Origin: Cyrtodaria siliqua
Lineage: Eukaryota; Mollusca; Bivalvia; Adapedonta; Hiatellidae
DNA length: 64,000 nt
Reading direction: 5' to 3'
Assembly (NCBI GenBank): GCA_037043455.1
Contig: JAWPHD010001141.1
Coordinates: forward strand, 289,366 to 353,365
Shown: piece after piece, positions 23,862 through 35,445 of the stretch
How positions within the stretch are numbered: the first letter of the stretch is position 1
How the letters are laid out: each line of letters starts with the position of its first letter
The notes under the pieces: model-generated
Told to the model about the DNA's origin: nothing
The model's input: the letters and a program-made list of their open reading frames with translations, nothing else
Databases searched by the model: none
Translations under genes and position numbers: made by a program

Positions 23862-24778
23862 AGCATCAATGGTCTGATAGTTGTTATCTTTACAGTGATA
23901 TATCGCAGGCTCATTGCAAAACTACTGTATCTTGTTATAGCAGCAATGGTCTGATAGTTGTTATCTTTACAGTGATATATCGCAGGCTCATTGCAAAACT
24001 ACTGTATCTTGTTATAGCAGCAATGGTCTGATAGTTGTTATCTTTACAGTGATATATCGCAGGCTCATTGCAAAACTACTGTATCTTGTTATAGCAGCAA
24101 TGGTCTGATAGTTGTTATCTTTACAGTGATATATCGCAGGCTCATTGCAAAACTACTGTATCTTGTTATAGCAGCAATGGTCTGATAGTTGTTATCTTTA
24201 CAGTGATATATCACAGGCTCAACGCAAAACTACTGTATCTTGTTATAGCAGCAATGGTCTGATAGTTGTTATCTTTACAGTGATATATCGCAGGCTCATT
24301 GCAAAACTACTGTATCTTGTTATAGCAGCAATGGTCTGATAGTTGTTATCTTTACAGTGATATATCACAGGCTCAACGCAAAACTACTGTATCTTGTTAT
24401 AGCAGCAATGGTCTGATAGTTGTTATCTTTACAGTGATATATCACAGGCTCAACGCAAAACTACTGTATCTTGTTATAGCAGCAATGGTCTGATAGTTGT
24501 TATCTTTACAGTGATATATCGCAGGCTCGTTGCAAAACTACTGTATCTTGTTATAGCAGAATGGTCTGATAGTTGTTATCTTTACAGTGATATATCGCAG
24601 GCTCATTGCAAAACTACTGTATCTTGTTATAGCAGCAATGGTCTGATAGTTGTTATCTTTACAGTGATATATTGCAGGCTCATTGCAAAACTACTGTATC
24701 TTGTTATAGCAGCAATGGTCTGATAGTTGTTATCTTTACAGTGATATATCGCAGGCTCATTGCAAAACTACTGTATCT
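23862..24778. repeat. 77-bp minisatellite, about 12 copies
   Basis: The unit runs from AGCAATGGTCTGATAGTTGT through TATCTTTACAGTGATATATC to ACTGTATCTTGTTATAGC. Copies are almost identical; differences such as TCATTGC/TCAACGC are shared by subsets. Each unit holds TTATCTTTACAG, an acceptor-like string on the + strand. It is bordered by the dispersed element at 23392 and a SINE-like element at 24790. Confidence 0.95.
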
Positions 24779-24789
24779 GGTTCTTTTAT

Positions 24790-25146
24790 TTATCCCCGTG
24801 TGGTTGCCGGGGTAGAATACAACCACTGCAGTCTCACAAACACACTGTCACATGGCCCACTCCCACCCATACATATTCATTTTGTCATTTTTTAGCATGC
24901 TCATTCAAGGTCATTTATCATGACACCACGTATGCAAACGTGGAAACATGGCTCCATCGTAAATGGAGTGTCTAGGACAGAATTTGCAGCAAATCTGCAG
25001 TTCTGCAGGTAAGAAGGTTCTAGGCCGATTCTCCATATTTTATCTTGATGTAAATGGAGGATGAGCCTAGCACGTTCATTCCTGTTAGGCGCCATATAAC
25101 CTTTCATCACCTGCTTTCATGTGTTGATGCGCCTTAAAGCCCAATT
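24790..25146 (+). mobile_element. SINE-like element with (ATTCA)n-type tail, long copy
   Basis: The head is CCCGTGTGGTTGCCGGGG and GTAGAATACAACCACTGCAG. The body includes AATGGAGTGTCTA, AGAAGGTTCTAGGCC, GGAGGATGAGCCT and AGGCGCCATATAACCTTTCA. The tail is GCGCCTTAAAGCCCAATTCAATTC. Other copies: 36303-36722 (minus), 40793-40930, 51495-52018, a tail fragment at 31961-31987, and a copy at 56297-56915 that contains a tandem array. There is no coding capacity and Pol III boxes are not clear. Confidence 0.7.
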
Positions 25147-25796
25147 CAATTCTTTTATTTATACATTGTTATTCTTGGACATTTAATTTATATATAATGC
25201 TTGCATGCGTCTGTAATTATGCTTAGGAAACTTTCCTATGCTAATCTGTGTTTGGAATACTGTTAAATGTCTCCAGACAGACTGACTCCTATCCTTATGT
25301 TTAAGACAAACAAGATATCGTAGAATATATTCTGTTTTATGTTCCCTTGGAAATATTGGCTTAAAACATTGAAAGATGAGAGGAAATGTTCAGAAAAGAC
25401 TGATAAGATTTAATTTTGTTCCCACTGCAACAACAAAAATCAAAAAAAGATAAATCTGTTAAAACTGAGCATGTCTGGTCCCAGTATAAAGAGAAATTTA
25501 AACATGGCTTAAACACTCTTTTTGCATAATTATTGATGTCGTAAACAACACAAAAACGTTACACAAAAGCAGCCAATCGCGTGATATACTGGTCCATATA
25601 AGGAGTATGCTCTCAATTACAAGTGGCCTCAGTAGTTATAGACCTCTGCCCCATGTGTGTCCGCTCCCTGGCAGATACATGTCTGATGGGAAACTTCATC
25701 CTCCATCTCATGACATATCCAAAGGTTGTAGTATCGGTGTTGGGAACTAAAACAAAAATTTAAAAAAATAAAAATAAATACCAGTAAATAAAATAC
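25147..25796. other. Non-coding stretch
   Basis: AT-rich, with no recognisable exon or repeat border. Confidence 0.45.
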
Positions 25797-26605
25797 CCGA
25801 AGGGTGGCATATAGTAGTCGCAATGTCTGTCCGTTCGCGTGTACAATCGTGTCCGCTTCATAACTCTGACAATAATGGACGGATTTTCAAATAACTTCGC
25901 CCAATTGCTCACCACAACAAGACGACGTGTCACGCACAAAAACCAAGTCCGTGGCTCCAAAGTCAAGGTCACACTTAGAGGTCAAAGGTCAAAATCCGTT
26001 CGTCTGTACACTCGTGTCCGCTTCATAACTCTGACAATAATGGATGGATTTTCAAATAACTTCGCACAATTGCTCACCACAACAAGACGACATGTCGCGC
26101 ACAAAATCCAGGTCCGTGGCTCCAAGGTCAATGTCACACTTAGAGATCAAAGGTCAAAATCCGTTCGTCTGTACACTCGTGTCCGCTTCATAAATCTGAC
26201 AATAATGGATGGATTTTCAAATAACTTCGCACAATTGCTCAACACAACAAGACGACGTGTCGCGCACAAAATCCAGGTCCGTGGCTCCAAGGTCAAGGTC
26301 ACACTTAGAGATCAAAGTTCAAAATCCGTTCGTCTATACAATCGTCTCCGCTTCATAACTCGGACAATAATCGACGGATTTTCAAATAACTTCGCACAAT
26401 TGCTCACCACAAGAAGACGTCATGTCGCGTAATTTTTTTTTATTTATTTGTTTTAAATTTCACTTTATTTGGTTTTTAATGTTTGTTTGATTTTTTTTTT
26501 TTTAATTATATTTAAATATATCTGTTGGTTTCATATTGCTCCAAGGTCAAGGTCACACTTACAGGTCACTTCGGGGGCATTTGTCACTTACTGTGACATT
26601 TCTTG
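25797..26605 (+). mobile_element. TGCCCCCGAA-family element with about 165-bp internal repeats
   Basis: It begins near CCCGAAGGGTGGCATATAGT and ends near CACTTCGGGGGCATTTGTCA / CTTACTGTGACATTTCTTGTT. Internally a unit of about 165 bp is repeated about four times. It includes GTGTCCGCTTCATAACTCTG, GGATTTTCAAATAACTTCGC, and CAAGGTCACACTTAGAGGTC followed by AAAGGTCAAA. The repeat explains the single open frame through it. The repeated AGGTCA words form direct-repeat nuclear-receptor-type motifs. Confidence 0.7.
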
Positions 26606-26631
26606 TTATATTTTATTTATTGATTTTTTTT

Positions 26632-27671
26632 ATGCCCCCGAAACTCGAAAAGTTGCGGGGTGCATATAGTAATTGCACCGTCCGTCCGTCCGTCCGGATT
26701 CCGTCTTCCGTCATTCTGCAGTTCGTGTCCGGACTGTACCTTCACAACCCCTGCTTGGATTTTTTATTAACTTGGCACAAGTAATCAGCATAACAAGACG
26801 ATGTGTCACGCGCAATACCCAGGTTCGTACCTCAAAGGTCAAGGTCACTTGCAGTTCATAGGTCAAAAACAGGTACGCAGTTTCGTGTCCGGACCGTAAC
26901 GTCAAAACCCCTGCAGGGAATTTTTAAATAACTGGCACAAGTGATCACCATAACAAGACGATGTGTTACGCGCAATACCCAGGACCATACCTCAAAGGTC
27001 AAGGTCGAACTTGTAGTTCGTAGGTCAAAAACAGGTACGCATTTTCGTGACCGGACCGTAACAACACAACCCCTGCAGGGATTTTTAAATTACTTGGCAC
27101 AAGTGATAACCATAAGACGATGTGTCGCGCCCAAAACCCAGGTCCGTACCTCAAGGTCAAGGTCACACTTGCAATTCATAGGTAAAAAACGTACGCAATT
27201 TCGTGTCCGGACCATAATGTCACAACCCCTGCAGGGATTTTTAAATAACTTGGCACAAGTGATCACCATAACAAGACGATATGTTGCGCGCAAAACCCAG
27301 GTCTTCAAGGTCAAGGTCACACTTGGAGGTCAAAAGTCAAATCGTGTCCGGTCAATAACTCTGACATTCATGGACGGATTTTCAAATAACTTGGCACAAG
27401 TGCTCACCACAACAAGACGATGTGTCACGCACAAAATCCTGGTCTGTGGCCCCAAGGTCAAGGTCACACTTAGAGGTCAAAGGTCAAATCGTGTCCGGTC
27501 AATAACTTTTGCGTGCCTGGACGGATTTTCAAATAGCTGGCACAAGTGCTCACCACAACCAAACGACGTGTCATGCACAAAATCCAGGTCCATGGCTCCA
27601 AGGTCGAGGTCATACGTAGAGGTCAAAGGACACTTCGGGGGCATTTGTCACTTACAGCGATATTTCTTGTT
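26632..27671 (+). mobile_element. TGCCCCCGAA-family element, long copy
   Basis: The ends are inverted: TGCCCCCGAAACTCG at 26634 and CACTTCGGGGGCATTTGTCA near 27630, followed by CTTACAGCGATATTTCTTGTT. There is a GTCCGTCC run near 26680 and about six internal units of 130-165 bp (GTGTCCGGACCGTAAC..., AACTTGGCACAAGTGATCAC, TCAAGGTCAAGGTCACACTT). The open frame across it reflects the units. Confidence 0.75.
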
Positions 27672-28135
27672 TTTTTATTTTTTGTTTTAGTTCCAAACAT
27701 CGATACTGCAAGCTGTGGACATATCCCTCTGAGGTTGCTGTCCTAGTATAAACTAATGATGTGATAATGGGATGTAAAACACCATTTCACAAAAGACAGA
27801 TTGTGACTAATTCATTTTAATTTTAAAACCACAATAGAAACTCTATTTGTCTGTTTGTCATATTACCTGACATATCATGTTTACCATAAACTTGAAGTTT
27901 GTTTTCTTTTATTTATTTCTTGTTGTTAACTTACATTAGTCAATATTCTTTAATAAGTTCCTCTTTTGTGGAGTTGTTTATATGCATATTATATATATAT
28001 TTTGTTATACTTGGTCTGTTACCTATAGATTTTAATCAATAAAGGTGTGGATACTGTTTGTTTGGGTTTTACCTCTTTCTGTGTATTTCTTTGTGATGAC
28101 ACTGCTATGGTATGGATAGATTATATATATCCATA
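27672..28135. other. Non-coding stretch
   Basis: AT-rich with short AT tracts (near 27990). No exon seen. Confidence 0.45.
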
Positions 28136-28506
28136 CCATACCATCCGTCAATCCGTCCGTACAATCGTGTTCGGTCAATAACTCTGGCATTCCTGGACAT
28201 ATTTTCAAATAACTTGGCACAAGTGTGTTACACACAAAATCCATGTCCATCTGTCCAAGGTCAAGGTCACACTTAGAGGTCAAAGGTAAAAGAAGTGCTT
28301 TTGTGTCCAGTTAATAAATTTTCGTGTCCGGTTAATAACTCCGACATTCATGGACAGATTTTCAAATAACTTGGGGTAAGTGCTTACCACAAGACGTGTC
28401 ACGCGCAACATCCAGGTCCGTGGCTCCAAGGTCAAGGTCACACTTAAAGGTCAAAGGTCAAAACCACTTTGGGCGCATTTGTCACTTAAAGTGACATTTC
28501 TTGTTA
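28136..28506 (+). mobile_element. TGCCCCCGAA-family element, decayed copy
   Basis: Starts with CCGTCAATCCGTCCGTACAA and contains two internal units (ACTTGGCACAAGTG..., GGCTCCAAGGTCAAGGTCAC, AGGTCAAAGGTCAAA). It ends GGGCGCATTTGTCACTTAAA / GTGACATTTCTTGTT. Confidence 0.65.
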
Positions 28507-28650
28507 TATTGTTTTATGACATCAAATTATAACAAGGACATAGCTTATTTTTTATGACGTAAAATTAAAACAAGGACTTTGTTTTTATGACATCAAATTA
28601 AAACAAGGACATTGTTTTTTATGACATAAAATTAAAACAAGGACATGTTT
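28507..28650. repeat. About 36-bp tandem repeat, 4 copies
   Basis: A unit resembling ATGACATCAAATTAAAACAA then GGACATTGTTTTT repeats about four times with drift. Confidence 0.7.
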
Positions 28651-28713
28651 CCTAGAAGAATTCTGCAGAATCTCTACATTTCTGAATGTAAATGCCCGAA
28701 ATTTCGTTCGGAT

Positions 28714-29438
28714 GTTAAAGGGACATGAAAAGCAATGGTTGTCAATCCTTAGACAAAATGAAACCCATCATACTGTTCTTCAGTTTCATGCATTAAGAGA
28801 GGTACATGGTCATCCGGAGTATTTTTTTTGTGGGGTGTTGGGATTCAACTTAACGTTGACAAAATTACATTTTCTATTCTACACCGTTAAATCATAAAGA
28901 ATGAGCCTGAAAATGATTCCTCTTTATTAGCATGGAAATTCATTTTGACTTGTAATACATGCTATCCTAGGTTACGCACCAGGCTTAATTTAAACCAAAT
29001 TAAGAACTATGGTGAATTCAAACTTCAGACTGGAACAACACAGTCCTAGCACCATATTTTGATTAATGACACTGTTATCAGGACTTGGAACATAGGTATT
29101 AATTTTAGATTAAATTTTCCTTTAACTTGAACTGAATCTAATCTAATTTAATTATTATTTATGAAATTGTTTGGTTTGAAAAACTCAGTGACTCAGTGGG
29201 TTTTGCTATTAAATCATACATATTAATTCACATGTACGTGGTTGATATTGCTAGTATTTGTACACATAATTTAGTAAATTTGTACTTCGATCGCAAAACA
29301 ATGATTAAATTGGATGGATTATGGGGTCCTACGTTTAGAGAATAGACAAAATTGAATATGGAATTAGAACAGATTAGGATGGTTTTATTCCTTGATTGAC
29401 ACCCATAACTGTTTAAGATCACCTCCAGTCCCTTTAAC
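28714..29438. mobile_element. MITE-like element with TTAAAGGGAC ends
   Basis: Left end GTTAAAGGGACATGAAAAGC and right end CCAGTCCCTTTAAC are inverted. Similarity extends inward: GTCAATCCTTAGAC on the left against the complement of CTTGATTGACACCC on the right. The interior is non-coding. TTAA at both tips is compatible with a TTAA-targeting (piggyBac-like) origin, which is inference. Confidence 0.5.
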
Positions 29439-29447
29439 GACATTCAA

Positions 29448-31287
29448 GGTTTTTAGCTCTACTGGCCAAGGGCCAGCAGAGCTTATGGGATGGCGAGTTG
29501 TCCGTCGTCCGTCCGTCCGTCGTCTGTCCATCGTTAACTTTTGTCTCGTTAAGACGATAGGGCCTTCATTTTTCATCTGATCTTTACCAAACTTTAACAG
29601 GTTGTTAATATCAATGAAAACTCGGACAGTTTTGAAAACCAGCCAGATCGGACCAGTAAGAGCGGAGTTATGGCCCTTGATTTAGTTAAAAATGCTATAT
29701 TTTGCCTTGTTAAGACGATAGGGGCTTCATTGTTCATCCGATCTTTACCAGACTTTATCAGATTGCTAATGTCGTTGAAAGCTCGGACAAGTTCGAAAAC
29801 CAGCCATATCAGACTTTTAACAGCGGAGTTATGGCCCTTGATTTAGTTAAAAAGGCTATATTTTGCCTCGTTAAGATGATAGGGTCTTCATTTTTCGTCC
29901 GATCTTTACCAAACATTACCAGATTGTTAATATCAATGAAAGCTTGGACAAGTTCGAAAACCAGCCATATAGGACCAGCAACAGCGGAGTTATGGCCCTT
30001 GATTTAGTAAAAAATTCTATATTTTGCCTCGTTAAGACGATAGGGCCTTAATTTTTCATCTTTACCAAACTATACCAAATTGTTAATATAAATGAAAGCT
30101 CAGACAAGTTCGAAAACCAGCCAGTTTGGACCAGTAACAGCAGAGTTATGGCCCTTGATTTAGTTAAAAATGCTATATTTTGCCTCGTTAATATGATAGG
30201 GTCTTCATTTTTCATTCGATCTTTACCAAATTTTACCAGATTGTTACTATCAATGAGTCCGACAAGTTTGAAAACCAGCCAGATTGGACCATTTACACCG
30301 GAGTTGTGGCCCTTGATTTTCTGAAATATGCTACATTTTGGCCTCATTAAGAAGAAAGGGCCTTCGTTTGGCCAGATTTAATTGAAATTTTTCAGGGATG
30401 ATCAGTACCAAGCCTAGTTGTACATATCGTCACCGTGTTCCGGTTGAATGATTTTGGCGGAGTTATGTCCCTTTAAAGGTTTTAATACACAAACTTTGTC
30501 CTGACTAGTTCTCCTGAACCCTGGCCGGATTTAAACGAAACTTTTTAGTGATGATCAGTTCCAGGTCTAGTTGTGCAAATCTTTGCTGTGTTCCGGTTGA
30601 ATGATTTTTGGCAGAGTTATGGTCCTTTAAAGGTTTTAATACACAAACTTTGTCTGGACTATTCTCCTGAACATCTCTCCACATTTCAAGGAAACTTTAC
30701 AGGGATGATCAGCACCAAGCTTAGTTGTGCATATCATCGTCGCATTCCGGTTAACAGATTTTTGGTGGAGTTATGGCCCTTTAAAGGTTTTTAATACACA
30801 AACATTTTCTGGGCTAGTTCTCCTGAACCCCTGGCTGGATTTTAATGAAACTTGATAAGGATGATCAGTATCAAGCCTAGTTGTGCATATCGTCGCCATA
30901 TTCGGGTTGAATGATTTTTGGCAGAGTTTTGGCCCTTTAAAGGTTTTAATAGAGAAACATTGTCCAGATTAGTCTGTTCTGAACTCCTTGCTGGATTTCA
31001 ACGAATCTTGATGGGGATGATCAGTACCAAGCCTAGTTGCACCTGTCATTGCCGTGTTCTGGTTGAATGAATTTTGGCAGAGTTATGACCCCTTAAAGGT
31101 ACACTAACTTTGTACAGACTAGTTCTCCTGAACCTCTGGCTGGATTTCAACGAAACTTGTCGGGGACAATCAGTACCAAGCCTAGTTGCGTATATCATCA
31201 CCATTGAACAATATTTGAAAGAGTTATGACCCCTTGTGCATAAACTTTATCTTTAGCCACTAGAGCGTCCACAGGCCCTCTTGTTAA
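29448..31287 (+). mobile_element. Dispersed element, TTTTAGCTC...GCCCTCTTGTT type, long copy
   Basis: It opens TTTTTAGCTCTACTGGCCAA and closes ACTAGAGCGTCCACAGGCCC / TCTTGTT. The first half is about five units of roughly 165-170 bp (GGCCTTCATTTTTCATC, AATATCAATGAAA, AAAACCAGCC, GGAGTTATGGCCCTTGATTT). The second half (from about 30360) is about six units of roughly 140-150 bp (GTACCAAGCCTAGTTG, GGCAGAGTTATGGCCCTTTA, AGTTCTCCTGAACC). No transposase is seen. A sister copy of the same layout is at 42830-44710. Confidence 0.75.
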
Positions 31288-31534
31288 CAATTGCTCTAGT
31301 ATAACATATTTGGAACAGAACCAATGTCACCATGACTTGAATAGCTAGGTTTCAATGTCAGTATGTTGCATAATCATACTGAGAAAAAAAAAAAAAATGG
31401 CAAACAAAAGGTGAGCGTGTTTAAAGTTGTCCTAAAATGTTTAACTGTGAAAAGAGATGTAAATGCACGAGTCATGATATGCTCATTTACATATGCCTAT
31501 GACTAGAGAATTATAATTATAATATGTACAAAAG

Positions 31535-31680
31535 CAGGGGCGGATGCAGGATTTGAGGTTGAGGGGGTTAAAAAACAACTGTTAACCAAAAAAAAGTGAA
31601 AAAAAGTATGAGTTTTCATAACTTTTCAAGATTTTAGTCGGTCGGGGGTGGAGCGCATTGGATCCGCCCCTGCAGAATTC
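31535..31680. mobile_element. Short MITE with GCAGGGGCGGAT inverted ends
   Basis: The left end GCAGGGGCGGATGCAGG and right end TGGATCCGCCCCTGC are inverted repeats around a G-rich then A-rich non-coding core of about 145 bp. CAGGGGCGGAT ends are typical of hAT MITEs, but an 8-bp duplication is not evident. Confidence 0.65.
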
Positions 31681-31814
31681 CCCCAGTAATACAGTAGCCT
31701 TGGGTTTATTTTTAGTTGTCATATTATGCGTTTATCTTGTCTACAGATTAATATGCCGGATCTATTCAGTCTTGCATTGTTTTAGGCATAAAACTTAAAA
31801 TGTATTGTGGCATA

Positions 31815-31910
31815 AGGTTGCAAACATTGCCATTACACTACCTTATATTAAATCATGCATTTTATTAACACTACCTTATATTAAATCATGCATTTTATTA
31901 ATACCCAAAA
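31815..31910. repeat. Tandem duplication of about 38 bp
   Basis: ACACTACCTTATATTAAATC / ATGCATTTTATTA occurs twice in tandem. Confidence 0.75.
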
Positions 31911-32109
31911 TGACAACATACTAGAGCATTATGAAACCTTTTTTTTTTTAGTTGTTGCACCTTAAAACCCAATTCAATTCAATTCATTTTTTTTTCTGAT
32001 TGAAAGGAAGTCTACCTGCACTTGTTAAATTATGCTTGAACTTTAGATTATTTTGTGTGTGTATTCTTACGTTTTATAGCATGTTTATGTTGTGTCGTGT
32101 ACCTTTCAG

Positions 32110-32251
32110 ACTGTTGAGCCCGTTCTCCTTTAACTTGTCTATGCAACGTGAACTCCCTAAAGAGGGAGACAAACCGAGGGAGAAGGCCATGTTGAAGGAA
32201 GGGGTCCAAGATATGCTCATCAAACACCATCTTTTCAGCTGGGACCTGTAA
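32110..32251 (+). CDS. RUNDC1: Candidate terminal exon 2 of the RUN gene
   Basis: The acceptor ACCTTTCAG ends at 32109. The first base completes the Arg codon left open by exon C, as in the other two terminal exons. Translation runs [20 protein letters not shown] through a basic linker to [19 protein letters not shown] and TAA (32249-32251). The tail is what I recall for RUNDC1-type proteins, so this copy looks functional. Its middle linker is a few residues longer than in the other copies. AATAAA lies at 32726. It is about 16 kb from exon C. Whether it is spliced to exon C or marks a partial duplicate of the gene cannot be settled here. Confidence 0.85.
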
Positions 32252-32312
32252 CACGGAGTGCAAGCACGCATGTACCATGTACGCATTCAAACTGCCTGAG
32301 CAAAACATTGAC

Positions 32313-32498
32313 TTAACCCTTAACCCGCTACATATATATAATGGACTGTTGTTTCTTTGAATTAAGACCATTCCATTTATGTGACAAAGGGGTGTTTTGG
32401 GGGAAATGACTGATCAGCAGCCAGACATTGTAAACCCTGATCAGCCTGCGAGTTACTCGCAAAGGCTGTTATAGTGGTGCTTAGCGGGTTAAGGGTTA
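32313..32498 (+). mobile_element. MITE, full-length member of the TTAACCCTTAACCCGCTA family
   Basis: The termini TTAACCCTTAACCCGCTA and TAGCGGGTTAAGGGTTAA are perfect inverted repeats. The body of about 150 bp includes ACCATTCCATTTATGTGACA, GGGGTGTTTTGGGGGAAAT and CTGATCAGC. TTAA is shared at its right edge with the next element. Other copies are at 15507 and 18106 (inverted). Confidence 0.9.
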
Positions 32499-32631
32499 AA
32501 GGGACAAACGGCATTCTTTGATTCTTAAAAAAAATATATGTTTGATAACTGATTTGAACTTAAAATAACTGATTTAAGGTACTAATTTGAATGCTTGATG
32601 AATTATTTTAGATTGCTGAGTGTCCCTATAA
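32495..32631. mobile_element. Small MITE with TTAAAGGGAC / GTCCCTATAA ends
   Basis: The left end TTAAAGGGACAAACGGCATT and right end GTGTCCCTATAA are inverted. Its left end resembles that of the element at 35446-35756 (TTAAAGGGACACATGGCAAT). It abuts the preceding MITE and shares its TTAA. Confidence 0.6.
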
Positions 32632-32759
32632 CAGGAATGTTTGATTGCTGGTGTGTACTGATCCCTGGGTGTGTACTGATCCCTGCACGCACCACACTTG
32701 ATCAGATGAAGTATATCTGGTGAAAAATAAATGAAAAAAAAAGTAATTTGTATAACAGA

Positions 32760-33800
32760 TAATACCGATAACCTATTCTTTGTGAAAGCATTAAATATAA
32801 CGCAACGTAAGGACTATTCTAAAGGTAATGGAGAGGGTGGGAGAGGCAGATTTGATGTGCTCCCACCCCACCCTACTCCACCCCCGACCTAAAATTGGCA
32901 AGCATTTTGTCCTCACCTAGGCCTTAATTAAATCTTGTACCCGTATCTGGAACATAATTATTCAATTGTACATTAGATACATAGAAGTAGTCGCTTATAG
33001 ATGCAGTATGTAGGATTCTTGTACAGTTTTAAATTTACAACAATTTATGTTCTAATGCACATAGTATTAATTGTCTGTTGTATTGACAAAAAATACCCAC
33101 ACTCTCACAGTGAAGTGGGGACTATACAGGAAAGACGTTGTCTGTAACGTCGCATCGCGTCTTGCCATGCAACACATTTTTGTCCCATAGCGTTGCGTCG
33201 CGAAACACTTTTTAATTACTAGAATTTCTCAACATTTGAATGGATTGTTCCCAAACTTCATATACTCATAACAACTGATGGCCTTATGTCCCTCTACATC
33301 ACCCATGATTGATGGCCCTTTGTTTGACTTAGAATAAAAAAGCAGGGATATTCATCACCCTCAGTGATAGTTTATTTTATTTTTGTTGGTTGTGTTTGCA
33401 TTAAATATCAGTAATCTCAAGTATACAAAAAAGGGTTGTCTAAAATGATTTATATTAAATATCTCAAAATCTCCCTTACAGCAATATAAACAAACAAACA
33501 AACAAACAAATAAAAAACAACAAAAGAAACAACAACAAAAAACAACATTGAAATGTCAAATAAATAATTAATCCACATAACTTCTATAGTTCTGGTTCTA
33601 CTCAGGAAGTCATCAAGAGTGATTAGTTGCAAGAACTTGCTTGGCAATCGATGTAAAAGAAATGTGATTAAATCAAATAAATTACATGTTGGTATGTGCA
33701 TATAGCAGATGAATTCAAAACCCTTAACAACAGACATAAGTGGAATAGTGCAATGTGTTATTTTAAAATGTTAAATTATTTTAAAAGTACATCCATGGAA
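32760..33800. other. Non-coding stretch
   Basis: Includes a degenerate dispersed repeat near 33110-33370 (GTCGCATCGCGTC, GTTGCGTCGCGAAAC) and a CAAA-rich tract at about 33485-33545, possibly a SINE tail on the + strand or its neighbourhood. No exon seen. Confidence 0.45.
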
Positions 33801-33804
33801 TATG

Positions 33805-34598
33805 AGGGGCAGTCCAAAAGTTCCCAGATTTTTGCAATTTTTTTTTTTATTTATCAAGCAATCATTTTGAAACATTCAGGATATATATTTTGTGTTATTT
33901 GTATTAAACTATTGAAATTTTGTTGAATTTAGATAAACTGTTTTCAAGCTGTACATTACTATAGCAACAAATAAAACAGCGCACGGAGCAGTTGCGACAT
34001 TTGATATTTTCATTTTCCAACAGTTTTTGTCCATGCTTTAATATGTGCCAAAAAAATAACAAAACCTGACATGACATGACATCAGGCTTTTGACTGCGTC
34101 CTGTCTTTATTTCAATGTTCCTTTTTGCAAAACAAGTTTTTTATGCAAAATGCAAGCAGTTGCTTCAGGAAATTCCAGTTCACAAAAATGACGTCGGAAG
34201 ATTGAACGGAGCACCGGGCTGTGATTAAATTGTCTGCAAGTGCAGGAATTAACCAACAGATACGTGGACGTTTCTGAATCGCGGGAAGCAGAAGACAAAA
34301 TGTTCCAGACCATCGTGTTTGACTGCGATCGAAAAATATTACTGTAACAGTGACAGACGACAAAACGACTGGAAGACTGCAGGCACATGTTAACAAAATC
34401 AGTAACGTCGGTAAACTTGTGTTGGATCATAGAAATACAATTGAACATATTGCTGAAATTTTGGACTAAGTCATAAATCTTTAAAAAAGGATCTTACAGA
34501 AAAATCATTTTATTTTCTTGTGGTGTATTATAACTGTAAATTTACAAAACCGTTCAACAGATGTAAGGGCAGTCCGGGAACTTTTTGACTGTCCCTCG
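33805..34598 (+). mobile_element. Mariner-type deletion derivative flanked by TA
   Basis: The ends read GAGGGGCAGTCCAAAAGTTC (left) and, in complement, GAGGGACAGTCAAAAAGTTC (right). TA dinucleotides lie at 33803-33804 and 34599-34600. The interior contains a short relic on the + strand reading VTVTDDKTTGRLQAHVNKIS, which resembles the helix-turn-helix approach of mariner-type transposases. The catalytic region is missing, so the copy is non-autonomous. The minus-strand open frames are shadows. Confidence 0.7.
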
Positions 34599-34600
34599 TA

Positions 34601-35445
34601 GTAATACACGTATTTGTTATCAGAGTGCTATTGTACCTTTAAGGTGCACTAATGGCCATATTTTAACAGATGATATAATAGAGTAGTCTTGCTTATGTAA
34701 CCAGCAAGGTTTCAAAAGGGAAATCCCAAAATCTTATGATTCACCATGATTCACCATGATTCACCTGCTTGATGTTTTAAATATATAAACAACTGTATTC
34801 TCTATATCAATAACTTAGTGAACTATTTTGGATTAGTCATCATTTTGCAGCAATCTCATTAACATTTTGCAGTTGTGTAGCAATATCTGATGACTTATGC
34901 CACTGTCAGTGCATTACCTGGAAGTGCACCTATATTCTTGCTATAATTAAAAAATAAAAAACGTAAAAAGAGCAAAACATTAGTTATAGCATCTTGGCAC
35001 CATTTCTATATTGCTGGAGCCCCAGTTGCATGTTTAAGACACTTTGCCACTTGTTATAAATTAATTGACACGCAACTATTTGGTTAACAAATTGGAAAAA
35101 CACTCTGATATGAAAAATGCTACAATTTACATATTAAATCTGTTTCCATAAATTATGTAAAGAAAACCATGAAAAACACTGACATGATAAATGCTGCTAT
35201 TCGCCCACTAAATCTGTTTTTCAGGTAAGTTTATGTAAAGCCAAGCTTTGTGAATGAGCCAGTTAGCTATGTTATACTTGAGATGTAATGTGAGCTTTTA
35301 TGACCCTGGTTATATACAGTAGATTTATGCTAATTATTTTCACAACAGTTTCTATGGTACCATGAAGGTTAAATTTTAGTATAAATCAACACTGGAAATT
35401 GGATTCATAACAATAAATTTAAGTTACTGGTTGTATTCACGTATT
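34601..35445. other. Non-coding stretch
   Basis: No recognisable exon. A phrase around GAAAAACACTSTGATATGAAAAATGC is duplicated at about 35090-35130 and 35170-35200 in diverged form. Confidence 0.4.

Noticed and set aside
25839..26432. 197-codon open frame with repeated RLYTRVRFITLTIMDGFSNN
   Set aside because: It is the internal repeat of a dispersed element; other copies of the element (26632-27671, 28136-28506) do not keep the frame.
34107..34448. Minus-strand open frame of 113 codons
   Set aside because: It lies inside a TA-flanked mariner-type derivative and is antisense to the residual transposase-like reading; no domain recognised.
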